Shown here: positions 24,581-32,032 of the stretch, in pieces
Layout of the letters: each line of letters opens with the position of its first letter
How positions within the stretch are numbered: the stretch's first letter is position 1
NCBI GenBank assembly: GCA_016234535.1
Contig: JACRBH010000229.1
Span: 1-32,148 of the forward strand
Direction of reading: 5' to 3'
Source: Chloroflexota bacterium
GTDB lineage: Bacteria; Chloroflexota; Anaerolineae; Anaerolineales; Villigracilaceae
Length of the DNA: 32,148 bases
Notes under the pieces: generated by a model
The model's database searches: none
Told to the model about the DNA's origin: nothing
Seen by the model: only the letters and a program-made list of their open reading frames with translations
Translations under genes and position numbers: made by a program

Positions 24581-27058
24581 ATGAAGAAACCGGGCTTCTC
24601 ATTTACTTCCATTTTGAAAAAAACACCGTTTGGACGGCTTAACTTACGCACCAAGCTGACCCTTGGAAACATGTTCATCACATTTATCGCCATTATTGGA
24701 ATGGGATATTATGTATATTACCGCAACCAGGAATCAAACGCCTTTCTAACGACACAACTTGAAGCAAGTGTTCGCGCAAAAGCTGAAGGTAATCTATCCA
24801 CCCTAAGCCAGGATCAGGCATCCCTGCTGGATGGCTTTTTCGCATCCATGAGAGAGAATGTTTCAACGCTGGGGTCAATTGAGAAAAAAATGCTTTCCCA
24901 GGAAACACTGTTGAACAGCGGAACTTATTGGGACGCAGCCACATCGCTATCCCGCCTGCCCTCCGGAAGTTGGGACAACTCCAACGCAGAAACATCTTCG
25001 ATCTTCATTCCAGCCAAGGCTCAACTTACCGATGGACTTGCGTCGAAACTAAACGTACTAAAACAAACTGAGTTAATCGTACCGTCCATTCTGGAAAGCA
25101 ACCCGGATATCATCGCGATCTATTTCGGAGGCATATCCGGAGAAACGATCTACTACCCAAACATCGATCTCGCGGCCATCGTTCCAATAGATTTTGACGT
25201 TACCGGGCGGCCCTGGTTTGTTGACGCGGCGCCCGCAGCAAACCCGCTGGGTAAAGTTGTCTGGTCGGCGCCTTATCAGGATGCCGCCCTTAATGGGCTG
25301 GTCATAACGACCAGCATCCCCGTATTCGATGCGAAAAATAAATTCCAGGGTGTTTCCGCCATGGATATCCAGCTTAATAGGATCACAAGCCTGGTATCCG
25401 ATATTCACGTTGGAAAAACAGGATACGCCTTTCTCGTTGACGGAGACAGCCGCCTGATTGCGTTACCCGCTGCCGGGTATGATGATTTCGGCGTTACTTC
25501 AGGCACGATACCGCTCGGCGAAGTATTGGATCAGGCAAAACTCAGCGGCATGTCACCTGAATTCTTTACAGTAGTAAAAGGGATAGGTTTGGGCAGCAAC
25601 ATTAAAACTGTCAGCCTGGACGGCGTGGAAAAATTTGTCACATACCAGCAATTGCCCGAGGTGGGCTATAACCTCGCCATCATCGTACCGTCAGAGGAAT
25701 TACTTTCCGAAGCAATCACCGTCAACGCCCAGGTTGAACAGGAGACGAGGAACACAATCAGTGTAAGCATTTTATTGGTGCTCATAATTCTAATCATCGC
25801 ATCTCTTGCAACGCTTGGAATCGGCAATAGACTGACAGCCCCCCTGAAGGCATTGACCAGTGTTGCCAAAGAAATCACCGCGGGTAACTTCGAGGCAAAA
25901 GCGATAGTTCAAGACCAGGATGAAATTGGAACTCTGGCAGAAACCCTGAATGTCATGACCGCAACGGTCAAAGAGATGATCCACTCGCTTGAAAAACGGG
26001 TGGAAGAACGTACCTCGGCCCTCAAAGATGAACTCGGAAAGGGAGAGCACAGGGGAAGGCAATTCGAAACGATCACCAAAGTCGCGCAGGTGATCAATGC
26101 CGCTCAAAACCTGCAGGAGCTTTTGCCTCGTATTTCCGAGGTGGTAAGCGAACAATTCGGTTATTACCATGTCGGTATATTTTTGAACGACGCCGCCAAT
26201 CATTATGCGACCCTCAGCGCCGCAAACAGCCCGGGCGGAAAAAAGATGCTCAAACGCAGCCACCAACTAAAGATTGGCGAACAAGGCATTGTAGGTTACG
26301 TGACCGGGACCGGCAATCCGCGCATTGCCCTGGATGTAGGCGAAGACAATGTTTACTTCAACAACCCCGACCTGCCGGACACGCACTCCGAAATGGCGCT
26401 TCCATTGAAGATTGCCGGGCAAATTATCGGCGCGCTGGATGTCCAAAGCACCGTCCCCAACGCATTCAGCGACGATGATGTGGATGTACTTTCCACGCTT
26501 GCCGATCAGATCAGCCTCGCGATCCAAAACGCCCGCCTGTTCGACCAGACGCAAAAGGCTCTGGCTGAATCAGAGGCAGTCTATCGCCAGAATTTCCGCG
26601 ATTCCTGGGACCGCCTGCCGGAGAAACAGAATCTGAAAGGCTACCGTTACACTGCTAGCGGCGCATCCCCGCTGGTTGAAACCTGGAGCGATGAAGACCA
26701 AAGCACCCAGCCCAATCAACGGCGGGAGATGTCTGTTCCGATCATCCTTCGCGGCGAAACCATTGGCACATTATCTGTGCAGATTCCAAAAAATGAACGC
26801 ATAAGCGCCGACCAGGCCGATCTGATCAAAGCCGTTGCCGAACGCGTTGCGTTATCCGCTGAAAACGCCCGCCTATTCGAAGAGACCACCACAACCGCCA
26901 CCCGCGAACGCCTTGTTTCAGATATCACCAACAAGATCCGCAGCACAAACGATCCCCAGGAAATGATGAAGACCGCCATGACGGAACTCCAGCGCATTCT
27001 GGGTGCCACGCGTGTCGAGATCATCCCGCAAAAAAGTACTCCTCCACCCGATAAATAG
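24581..27058 (+). CDS. Sensor S10: double-Cache, HAMP, GAF, degenerate GAF
   Basis: An 825-residue membrane sensor. TM1 is at about 26-46, a dCache_1 domain at 50-390, TM2 at 393-413 and HAMP at 414-470. The membrane-distal lobe contains GRPWFVDA (R210, W212, F213), APYQDA (Y232, D234) and SAMDI (D262). This is close to the amino-acid-binding dCache_1 pattern, with two Tyr positions replaced by Phe. A coiled coil (468-495) leads to a canonical GAF at 497-653 (YYHVGIFLND, SPGGKKMLKRSHQLKIG, NPDLPDTHSE). The degenerate GAF runs from W676 to about 765 (GYRYTASG, VPIILRGETIG, ENARLFEE) and the truncated-GAF tail is at 775-815. No output domain is present. AAAGGA (24567-24572) lies eight bases before the ATG. 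It is the last sensor before the ParA and kinase genes. Confidence 0.93.
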   Translation: MKKPGFSFTSILKKTPFGRLNLRTKLTLGNMFITFIAIIGMGYYVYYRNQESNAFLTTQLEASVRAKAEGNLSTLSQDQASLLDGFFASMRENVSTLGSIEKKMLSQETLLNSGTYWDAATSLSRLPSGSWDNSNAETSSIFIPAKAQLTDGLASKLNVLKQTELIVPSILESNPDIIAIYFGGISGETIYYPNIDLAAIVPIDFDVTGRPWFVDAAPAANPLGKVVWSAPYQDAALNGLVITTSIPVFDAKNKFQGVSAMDIQLNRITSLVSDIHVGKTGYAFLVDGDSRLIALPAAGYDDFGVTSGTIPLGEVLDQAKLSGMSPEFFTVVKGIGLGSNIKTVSLDGVEKFVTYQQLPEVGYNLAIIVPSEELLSEAITVNAQVEQETRNTISVSILLVLIILIIASLATLGIGNRLTAPLKALTSVAKEITAGNFEAKAIVQDQDEIGTLAETLNVMTATVKEMIHSLEKRVEERTSALKDELGKGEHRGRQFETITKVAQVINAAQNLQELLPRISEVVSEQFGYYHVGIFLNDAANHYATLSAANSPGGKKMLKRSHQLKIGEQGIVGYVTGTGNPRIALDVGEDNVYFNNPDLPDTHSEMALPLKIAGQIIGALDVQSTVPNAFSDDDVDVLSTLADQISLAIQNARLFDQTQKALAESEAVYRQNFRDSWDRLPEKQNLKGYRYTASGASPLVETWSDEDQSTQPNQRREMSVPIILRGETIGTLSVQIPKNERISADQADLIKAVAERVALSAENARLFEETTTTATRERLVSDITNKIRSTNDPQEMMKTAMTELQRILGATRVEIIPQKSTPPPDK

Positions 27059-27077
27059 ATGGATACAGGATATAACC

Positions 27078-27863
27078 ATGTCAACAATTATTGCCATATC
27101 TAATGAAAAAGGTGGCGTCGCCAAAACCACCACCACACTATCCCTTGGCGCCGCCCTGGCAGATTTTGGGCAACGCGTCCTGCTGATCGATTTGGATGCG
27201 CAAGCCAACCTGACATTATCCCTTGGCCTCGAGCCGGGCGAAACAAGGCAAACCTCCAGCGATATCATGCTTGATAACGCTGCCATGAAAAGCATTTGCC
27301 GAAAAACAGACACTGAAAATCTCGATCTGATTCCATCCAGTTCGCGCATAGAAACCTCCGAACAATTCCTCCCGATGCGCACAAATCACACCACAATTCT
27401 GCAGCGGGCCATCGCAAGCGCCGACCTGCCTTACGACTACATTATCCTGGATTGTCCTCCAGTGCTTGGCGCCATTACTCAAAACGCGCTGGCCGCCGCG
27501 AACCTGCTGCTCATCCCCACTCAGGCCGAATATTTTTCCGCATACGCGCTGCGCAACATGATGACCCTCATCCGCCGAATTCGTGAGGTGGATAATCCCG
27601 GCCTCGCGTATCGCATCCTTGTGACAATGCTCGATAGAAGAAATCGCACGCATAGAAACATCAACGAGCAGCTCCGTACCACGTTTGGCGAGGGTGTGTT
27701 CAATACCGTAATAGAAATAGACACAAAATTGCGTGAAAGCCCGATAGCCGGAGTGCCCATCACACAATATAAACCCGGTGCGCGAAGTGCAACGCAATAC
27801 CGCGTTCTCGCCCAGGAGTTAATGGAATATGCCAAAGAAACCCAAAATAGACAAACGGCTTGA
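27078..27863 (+). CDS. ParA/MinD-superfamily ATPase
   Basis: A 261-residue protein of usual ParA/Soj length. The deviant Walker A motif is KGGVAKTT (11-18), with signature Lys11 and Lys16. The A' motif is LLIDLDAQAN (35-44, with D38 and D40), and the Walker B-like motif is YIILDCPP (121-128, D125). The C-terminal segment KLRESPIAG is typical of the Soj/ParA group. Such ATPases dimerise with ATP, bind DNA non-specifically, and position cargo when a partner stimulates hydrolysis. No ParB gene follows; the cargo gene would be the kinase, which overlaps it by 35 bases, so a role in placing the sensor complex is more likely than chromosome partition. ParC and PpfA play comparable roles for chemoreceptor clusters. 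I chose ATG 27078 because AGGA (27067-27070) lies seven bases upstream; the upstream extension only overlaps S10. Confidence 0.92.
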   Translation: MSTIIAISNEKGGVAKTTTTLSLGAALADFGQRVLLIDLDAQANLTLSLGLEPGETRQTSSDIMLDNAAMKSICRKTDTENLDLIPSSSRIETSEQFLPMRTNHTTILQRAIASADLPYDYIILDCPPVLGAITQNALAAANLLLIPTQAEYFSAYALRNMMTLIRRIREVDNPGLAYRILVTMLDRRNRTHRNINEQLRTTFGEGVFNTVIEIDTKLRESPIAGVPITQYKPGARSATQYRVLAQELMEYAKETQNRQTA

Positions 27864-30800
27864 CAAGCTCTTCAAGGATATCCGTCCCGAAGAGAATATC
27901 GCAAAGTCAAAGCGCATTCCAAAGGTCGATAAAGATGCGCTTCATTTGGCTGCGCCGAAGCCTGTTCGGCAAAATCCCGAGCCGATTCCTGCGCCCGAGC
28001 CGGTTGTTAGCCATCCGCTAACCCTGCCAGTTGGCTTGTCTCCCGTTGGCGCGCAAAAAAACGAAAGCGCTGCCGGTTCCCTGTACTCGGTCAACATTCA
28101 GACCGGCTATCAAGATTGGGCCGCGCTGCGAATCGTGGATGAAACAAAAGAGCGTAACTGGACATCCGACGAAGAGTTGCTCATCAAGCAGGTTTCCGAC
28201 CAGCTTTCCCTTGCGCTCGAAAACGCCCGCCTGTTTCAAGAATCAAAACAACGCGCCAGCGAGCTGGATTTTATCAACCGCGTTGTCAGCACGCTAACCG
28301 TCACAACCAATTTGGAGGAAGGCCTCCACACCGTAATCCACGAAATCGTGAATGAATTTCCTGTTGCGCGCGGGGCGATCACTTTATTGGATGAAGACGG
28401 GCAAAGTTTTACGGTTGTTGCTGATCATTCCAAGATGAAGAACTCTGACAGCGCAGTTGGTCTCAGGATTCCCCTGGAGGGAAACCTTGCCACCCAAACA
28501 TTGGTAGCCACCCGCAGGCCCTACATCCTGGAAGATTCTTCCAACAATCCCGCCAACCCGCTTGTTGTGCGTGAGGAATTTAGCCGCCTGGGAATCAACT
28601 ATACCGCCATCTTCCCGATCATCAGTAACGATGTGGTGGTCGGAACGCTGGGCGTGGATATGGTTGAAAAAAACGCATATCTCGACGAAAACCAAATCAC
28701 GCTGCTCGAAGCGGCGCTTGCGCCCATATCGGCTGCCATTGGCCGTTTGAAAGCCGAAGAAGCTCTGAAACTCTCGGAAAATAATTTACGCACCCTGTTC
28801 GCCTCGATGGAGGATATCGTTCTCGTCATCGATAAGGATACAAGGTATGTGCGCATCGCACCCACCAACCCATCCCGTTTGTTCCGCCCGGCGGAAGAAC
28901 TGATCGGTCAACGCATGGACGAGATATTCCCTCCCGAGACGTCCGATCCGTTCAAGAAAGCAATTCGCCATACGCTTGAAACCGGCGAGACGGCTCAAAT
29001 TGAATACGAACTTCCAATCGGCGCTGAGTCATTCTGGTTCCTTGCAAATATTTCCAAACTGGACGAAGAAAACGTATTCTGGGTTGCGCGGGATATTACC
29101 GAGCGCAAAAAGGCGGAATCTCAACTGCGTCTTCAAAGCGCCGCTCTTGAATCAGCCGCGAACGCGATAGCTATTACCAACAAATATGGGGTTATCCAGT
29201 GGATCAACCCGGCTTTTACCGAACTTACGGGCTACACCTTTGAGGAGGCAATTGGCCAAAACCCGCGCGTACTTAACTCCGGCCAGCAGGATAAGGATTT
29301 CTTCAAGAATATGTGGAAAACCATTCTGAGCGGGAAGGTCTGGCGGCACGAAATTACAAACCGCCGCAAAGACGGCACTCTCTACCCGGAAGAAATGACC
29401 ATCACACCCGTATTCAACGCAAAGCATGAGGTGGATTACTTCATCGCCATTAAACAGGATATTTCCGCCCGCAAGAAAGCTGAAGAAGATCTGGCAAGGT
29501 TCAAGCTGGGCATCGAAACTTCCGGGGATGCGGTCTTTATGACGGATATTACTGGAAATATTATCTTCGCCAACTCAGCCTTCGAAAAGGTTTATGGATA
29601 TACACCGGAGGAGGCAATCGGCCATACGCCGCGCATTATCAAATCCGGATTGATCCCGCAGGAGCAGTATCAATATTTTTGGAACACGTTGCTTTCCAAA
29701 CAAACAATTACCGGCGAGCTTATCAATAAAACCAAGGCAGGCAACCTTATCCACATTGCGGGCACGAACAGTCCCATCCTGGATGAAACCGGGAAGGTGC
29801 TCGGTTTTCTCGCTGTTCATCATGACATAACCGACCGTAAAAAGGTGGAAGAGGAACTGCAAAGGCGGAATAGATATTTGTCCGCTTCAGCCGAGATCGG
29901 CCGTCTGGTAACATCGACACTTGACCTGAATACAATCTTTAGCAGAACGGTAAATCTGGTTAATGAGAAGTTCGGGTTTTATCATGCCGCCATTTTTATT
30001 GTGGAAGAGACCGGCTTCAACGCAGTCTTACGCGAAGCGACCGGCGAAGCCGGTGCGCAAATGAAGAACAACAGGCACACCCTGCAAGTCAACTCAAAAT
30101 CCATTGTAGGCAAAGTCGCACTCGATGGACAGGCGGTGGTGGTAAATAATGTTGCGCTCGATTCACTGCACAAATTCAATCCGATGCTTCCTGAAACACA
30201 GGCGGAAGCCGCCATCCCGTTGAGGATCGGCAGCAGGATTATCGGCGCGCTGGATGTTCAGGCCAAAACTATAGATTCGTTTACAGAAGACGAGGTTGCA
30301 GTTTTACAAACACTTGCCGACCAGGTCGCGGTCGCCATCGATAACGCCCGTTCCTTTGAGCTCTCACAGCAGGCTGTGATGGAAATGCGCGAGGTTGACC
30401 GGGTTAAGAGTCAATTCCTTGCGAATATGAGCCATGAATTACGCACGCCACTTAATTCGATCATCGGCTTTTCACGCGTGATCATAAAAGGCATTGACGG
30501 ACCCGTAACCGAATTACAACAACAGGACCTGACCGCCATTTACAATTCAGGCCAGCACCTGCTCGGCCTGATCAACGATATCCTTGACCTGGCAAAGATC
30601 GAGGCTGGCAAGATGGAACTCGCTTTCGACGAAGTGAATATATCGGATGTGGTCAGCAGCGTGCTATCCACAATGAGTGGTCTGGTTAAGGACCGTCCAA
30701 TTGAGATGAAACGCATTATCGAGCCGAACCTGCCAACGGTCCGGGCTGATGCGATTCGTATCCGCCAGGTAATGATCAACCTGTTATCGAACGCATCCAA

Positions 30801-31875
30801 GTTCACAGACGAAGGCGATATCGTTGTCAACGTTTCACTCAAACACAGTCCATCCGGCCGCAACAAGGAAGTACAGGTCAGCGTTACCGATACCGGGCCA
30901 GGCATTTCAAAATCGGATCAGGAAAAACTCTTCCAGGCTTTCTCGCAAGTGGATGATTCGCCCACGCGCAAGACAGGCGGAACCGGCCTTGGGCTTTCGA
31001 TTTGCCAGCAATTGATTACCATGCATGGGGGCAGGATTTGGGTCGAAAGTGAAATCGGAAAGGGAAGTACTTTCTCGTTTACGCTGCCCCTCTTCCGAAA
31101 GGATAGCGAGGGAGGCGCCAACCCCAATGTCAACAAGGTCATCCTGGCAATCGATGACGATTCGCAGGTGATCGAACTTTACGAACGATATTTGCAGCCA
31201 CAGGGATATCAGGTGATCCCATTGACAGACCCATCGCAGGCACTGGAGCGTGTGAAGCAGTTGAGGCCGTTTGCAGTAACACTGGATATCATGATGCCCG
31301 GTATCGATGGCTGGCGCGTTTTAGACACGCTAAAGGGCGACCCGGACACACGCAATATCCCGGTCATTGTCTGTAGTATCATCGAAGATATCGAAAAAGG
31401 GTTCAACCTTGGCGCATCAGATTACCTGGTTAAACCCATTCTGGAAGACGATCTCGTCAATGCGCTTGACCGGTTGAACGCGGACGGCTCGATCCGCGAA
31501 GTGCTGGTCATTGATGATAATCCGGATGACCTGCGATTGATCGGTAAAATATTGGATGAGGACGGCCGGTACAAAGCCGCACTCGCTGAAGGCGGGCGCA
31601 ACGGCTGGAACATCATCTCTTCAGGCAGGCCGCCCCATGCGGTGATCCTTGATCTGTTCATGCCTGAAATAAACGGGTTTGATATCCTGGAAAAGATGCA
31701 AACGGATAGTCAATTGCGCGATATTCCCGTAATCGTGATCAGCGGCGCGGAACTTTCAACGGAACAGAAGAATCAACTTAATGATTTCGGGCAACGAATT
31801 CTAACAAAGGGTTCTTTCAGCGAGAAAGAGCTGCTGACATCCATTCAGCGCGCGCTCGAACGAATTAAACAATAG
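27829..31875 (+). CDS. Soluble hybrid histidine kinase (half-GAF, GAF, 3 PAS, GAF, HisKA, HATPase, 2 REC)
   Basis: A 1348-residue cytoplasmic protein with no membrane segment. A basic start (MPKKPKIDKRLDKLFKDI) and a Pro-rich linker (20-70) precede the second half of the sensors' degenerate GAF (about 90-140; NWTSDE, LALENARLFQES). Next are a GAF (145-308), PAS1 (315-430), PAS2 (435-550), PAS3 (556-672), a GAF (684-846) with EATGEAGAQMK as in S1, and HisKA with phospho-acceptor H869 (SHELRTP). The HATPase domain follows (N984 and N988; DTGPGI 1021-1026; GGTGLGLSI 1050-1058), then REC1 (D1153, K1202) and REC2 (D1275, K1328). All catalytic residues are present. It is the only kinase in the operon and so the likely common output of S1-S10. 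AGGAG (27814-27818) lies ten bases before the ATG. There is no HPt domain. Confidence 0.95.
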   Translation: MPKKPKIDKRLDKLFKDIRPEENIAKSKRIPKVDKDALHLAAPKPVRQNPEPIPAPEPVVSHPLTLPVGLSPVGAQKNESAAGSLYSVNIQTGYQDWAALRIVDETKERNWTSDEELLIKQVSDQLSLALENARLFQESKQRASELDFINRVVSTLTVTTNLEEGLHTVIHEIVNEFPVARGAITLLDEDGQSFTVVADHSKMKNSDSAVGLRIPLEGNLATQTLVATRRPYILEDSSNNPANPLVVREEFSRLGINYTAIFPIISNDVVVGTLGVDMVEKNAYLDENQITLLEAALAPISAAIGRLKAEEALKLSENNLRTLFASMEDIVLVIDKDTRYVRIAPTNPSRLFRPAEELIGQRMDEIFPPETSDPFKKAIRHTLETGETAQIEYELPIGAESFWFLANISKLDEENVFWVARDITERKKAESQLRLQSAALESAANAIAITNKYGVIQWINPAFTELTGYTFEEAIGQNPRVLNSGQQDKDFFKNMWKTILSGKVWRHEITNRRKDGTLYPEEMTITPVFNAKHEVDYFIAIKQDISARKKAEEDLARFKLGIETSGDAVFMTDITGNIIFANSAFEKVYGYTPEEAIGHTPRIIKSGLIPQEQYQYFWNTLLSKQTITGELINKTKAGNLIHIAGTNSPILDETGKVLGFLAVHHDITDRKKVEEELQRRNRYLSASAEIGRLVTSTLDLNTIFSRTVNLVNEKFGFYHAAIFIVEETGFNAVLREATGEAGAQMKNNRHTLQVNSKSIVGKVALDGQAVVVNNVALDSLHKFNPMLPETQAEAAIPLRIGSRIIGALDVQAKTIDSFTEDEVAVLQTLADQVAVAIDNARSFELSQQAVMEMREVDRVKSQFLANMSHELRTPLNSIIGFSRVIIKGIDGPVTELQQQDLTAIYNSGQHLLGLINDILDLAKIEAGKMELAFDEVNISDVVSSVLSTMSGLVKDRPIEMKRIIEPNLPTVRADAIRIRQVMINLLSNASKFTDEGDIVVNVSLKHSPSGRNKEVQVSVTDTGPGISKSDQEKLFQAFSQVDDSPTRKTGGTGLGLSICQQLITMHGGRIWVESEIGKGSTFSFTLPLFRKDSEGGANPNVNKVILAIDDDSQVIELYERYLQPQGYQVIPLTDPSQALERVKQLRPFAVTLDIMMPGIDGWRVLDTLKGDPDTRNIPVIVCSIIEDIEKGFNLGASDYLVKPILEDDLVNALDRLNADGSIREVLVIDDNPDDLRLIGKILDEDGRYKAALAEGGRNGWNIISSGRPPHAVILDLFMPEINGFDILEKMQTDSQLRDIPVIVISGAELSTEQKNQLNDFGQRILTKGSFSEKELLTSIQRALERIKQ

Positions 31876-31876
31876 G

Positions 31877-32004
31877 TCACCTTACGCAATGTCGTTCTGA
31901 GCGGAGCGACACTTGCGCCGCGCGCCAGTGCGGTGAGAACCATTACGATTATCTCAGAGACCCTTCGCTACGCTCAGGGAATCATGGTTGAGTGCGTAAG
32001 GCGA
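31877..32004. repeat. MITE-like palindromic repeat
   Basis: About 128 bp between the kinase stop and the next gene. The ends form near-perfect inverted repeats: TCACCTTACGCA (31877-31888) and TGCGTAAGGCGA (31993-32004), 11 of 12 matching. Inside is a second inverted pair, CTGAGCGGAGCGA (31897-31909) and TCGCTACGCTCAG (31965-31977), 12 of 13 matching. There is no open frame of note, and I could not define a clear target-site duplication. It could fold into a long hairpin in RNA and help end the operon transcript. I associate the CTGAGCGnAGCGA core with dispersed repeats in Chloroflexota genomes. Confidence 0.72.
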
Positions 32005-32032
32005 GACAATAAATCAACAGGAGCTTGTTACA

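Noticed and set aside
12541..26460. DNA direct repeats made by the recurring GAF segments.
   Set aside because: The similarity is at protein level between paralogous genes, and the nucleotide sequences have diverged, so this reflects old gene duplication and not a repeat element or array.
3848..27058. Sensors with Cache and HAMP domains could be methyl-accepting chemotaxis proteins.
   Set aside because: None has the conserved cytoplasmic hairpin or methylation helices of MCPs, and there is no CheA, CheW, CheR or CheB in the window. HAMP leads to GAF domains instead.
27003..27077. Longer N-terminus for the ParA-like ATPase.
   Set aside because: The added stretch overlaps the end of S10. ATG 27078 puts the Walker A motif at residues 11-18, the normal position, and has a ribosome-binding site.
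27078..27863. Chromosome or plasmid partition parA.
   Set aside because: There is no parB gene or parS-like repeat next to it, and it overlaps the kinase gene inside a sensor operon. A positioning role for signalling proteins fits better.
29170..29480. PAS2 of the kinase as a LOV-type blue-light sensor.
   Set aside because: The segment AIGQNPRVLNSGQ resembles the LOV loop but lacks the flavin-binding Cys (GxNCRFLQ); it is an ordinary PAS domain.
23..31800. Many open frames of 60-190 codons on the opposite strand or in other frames across the sensor genes.
   Set aside because: They lie inside strongly supported genes, lack ribosome-binding sites and family motifs, and are expected by chance opposite long coding regions.
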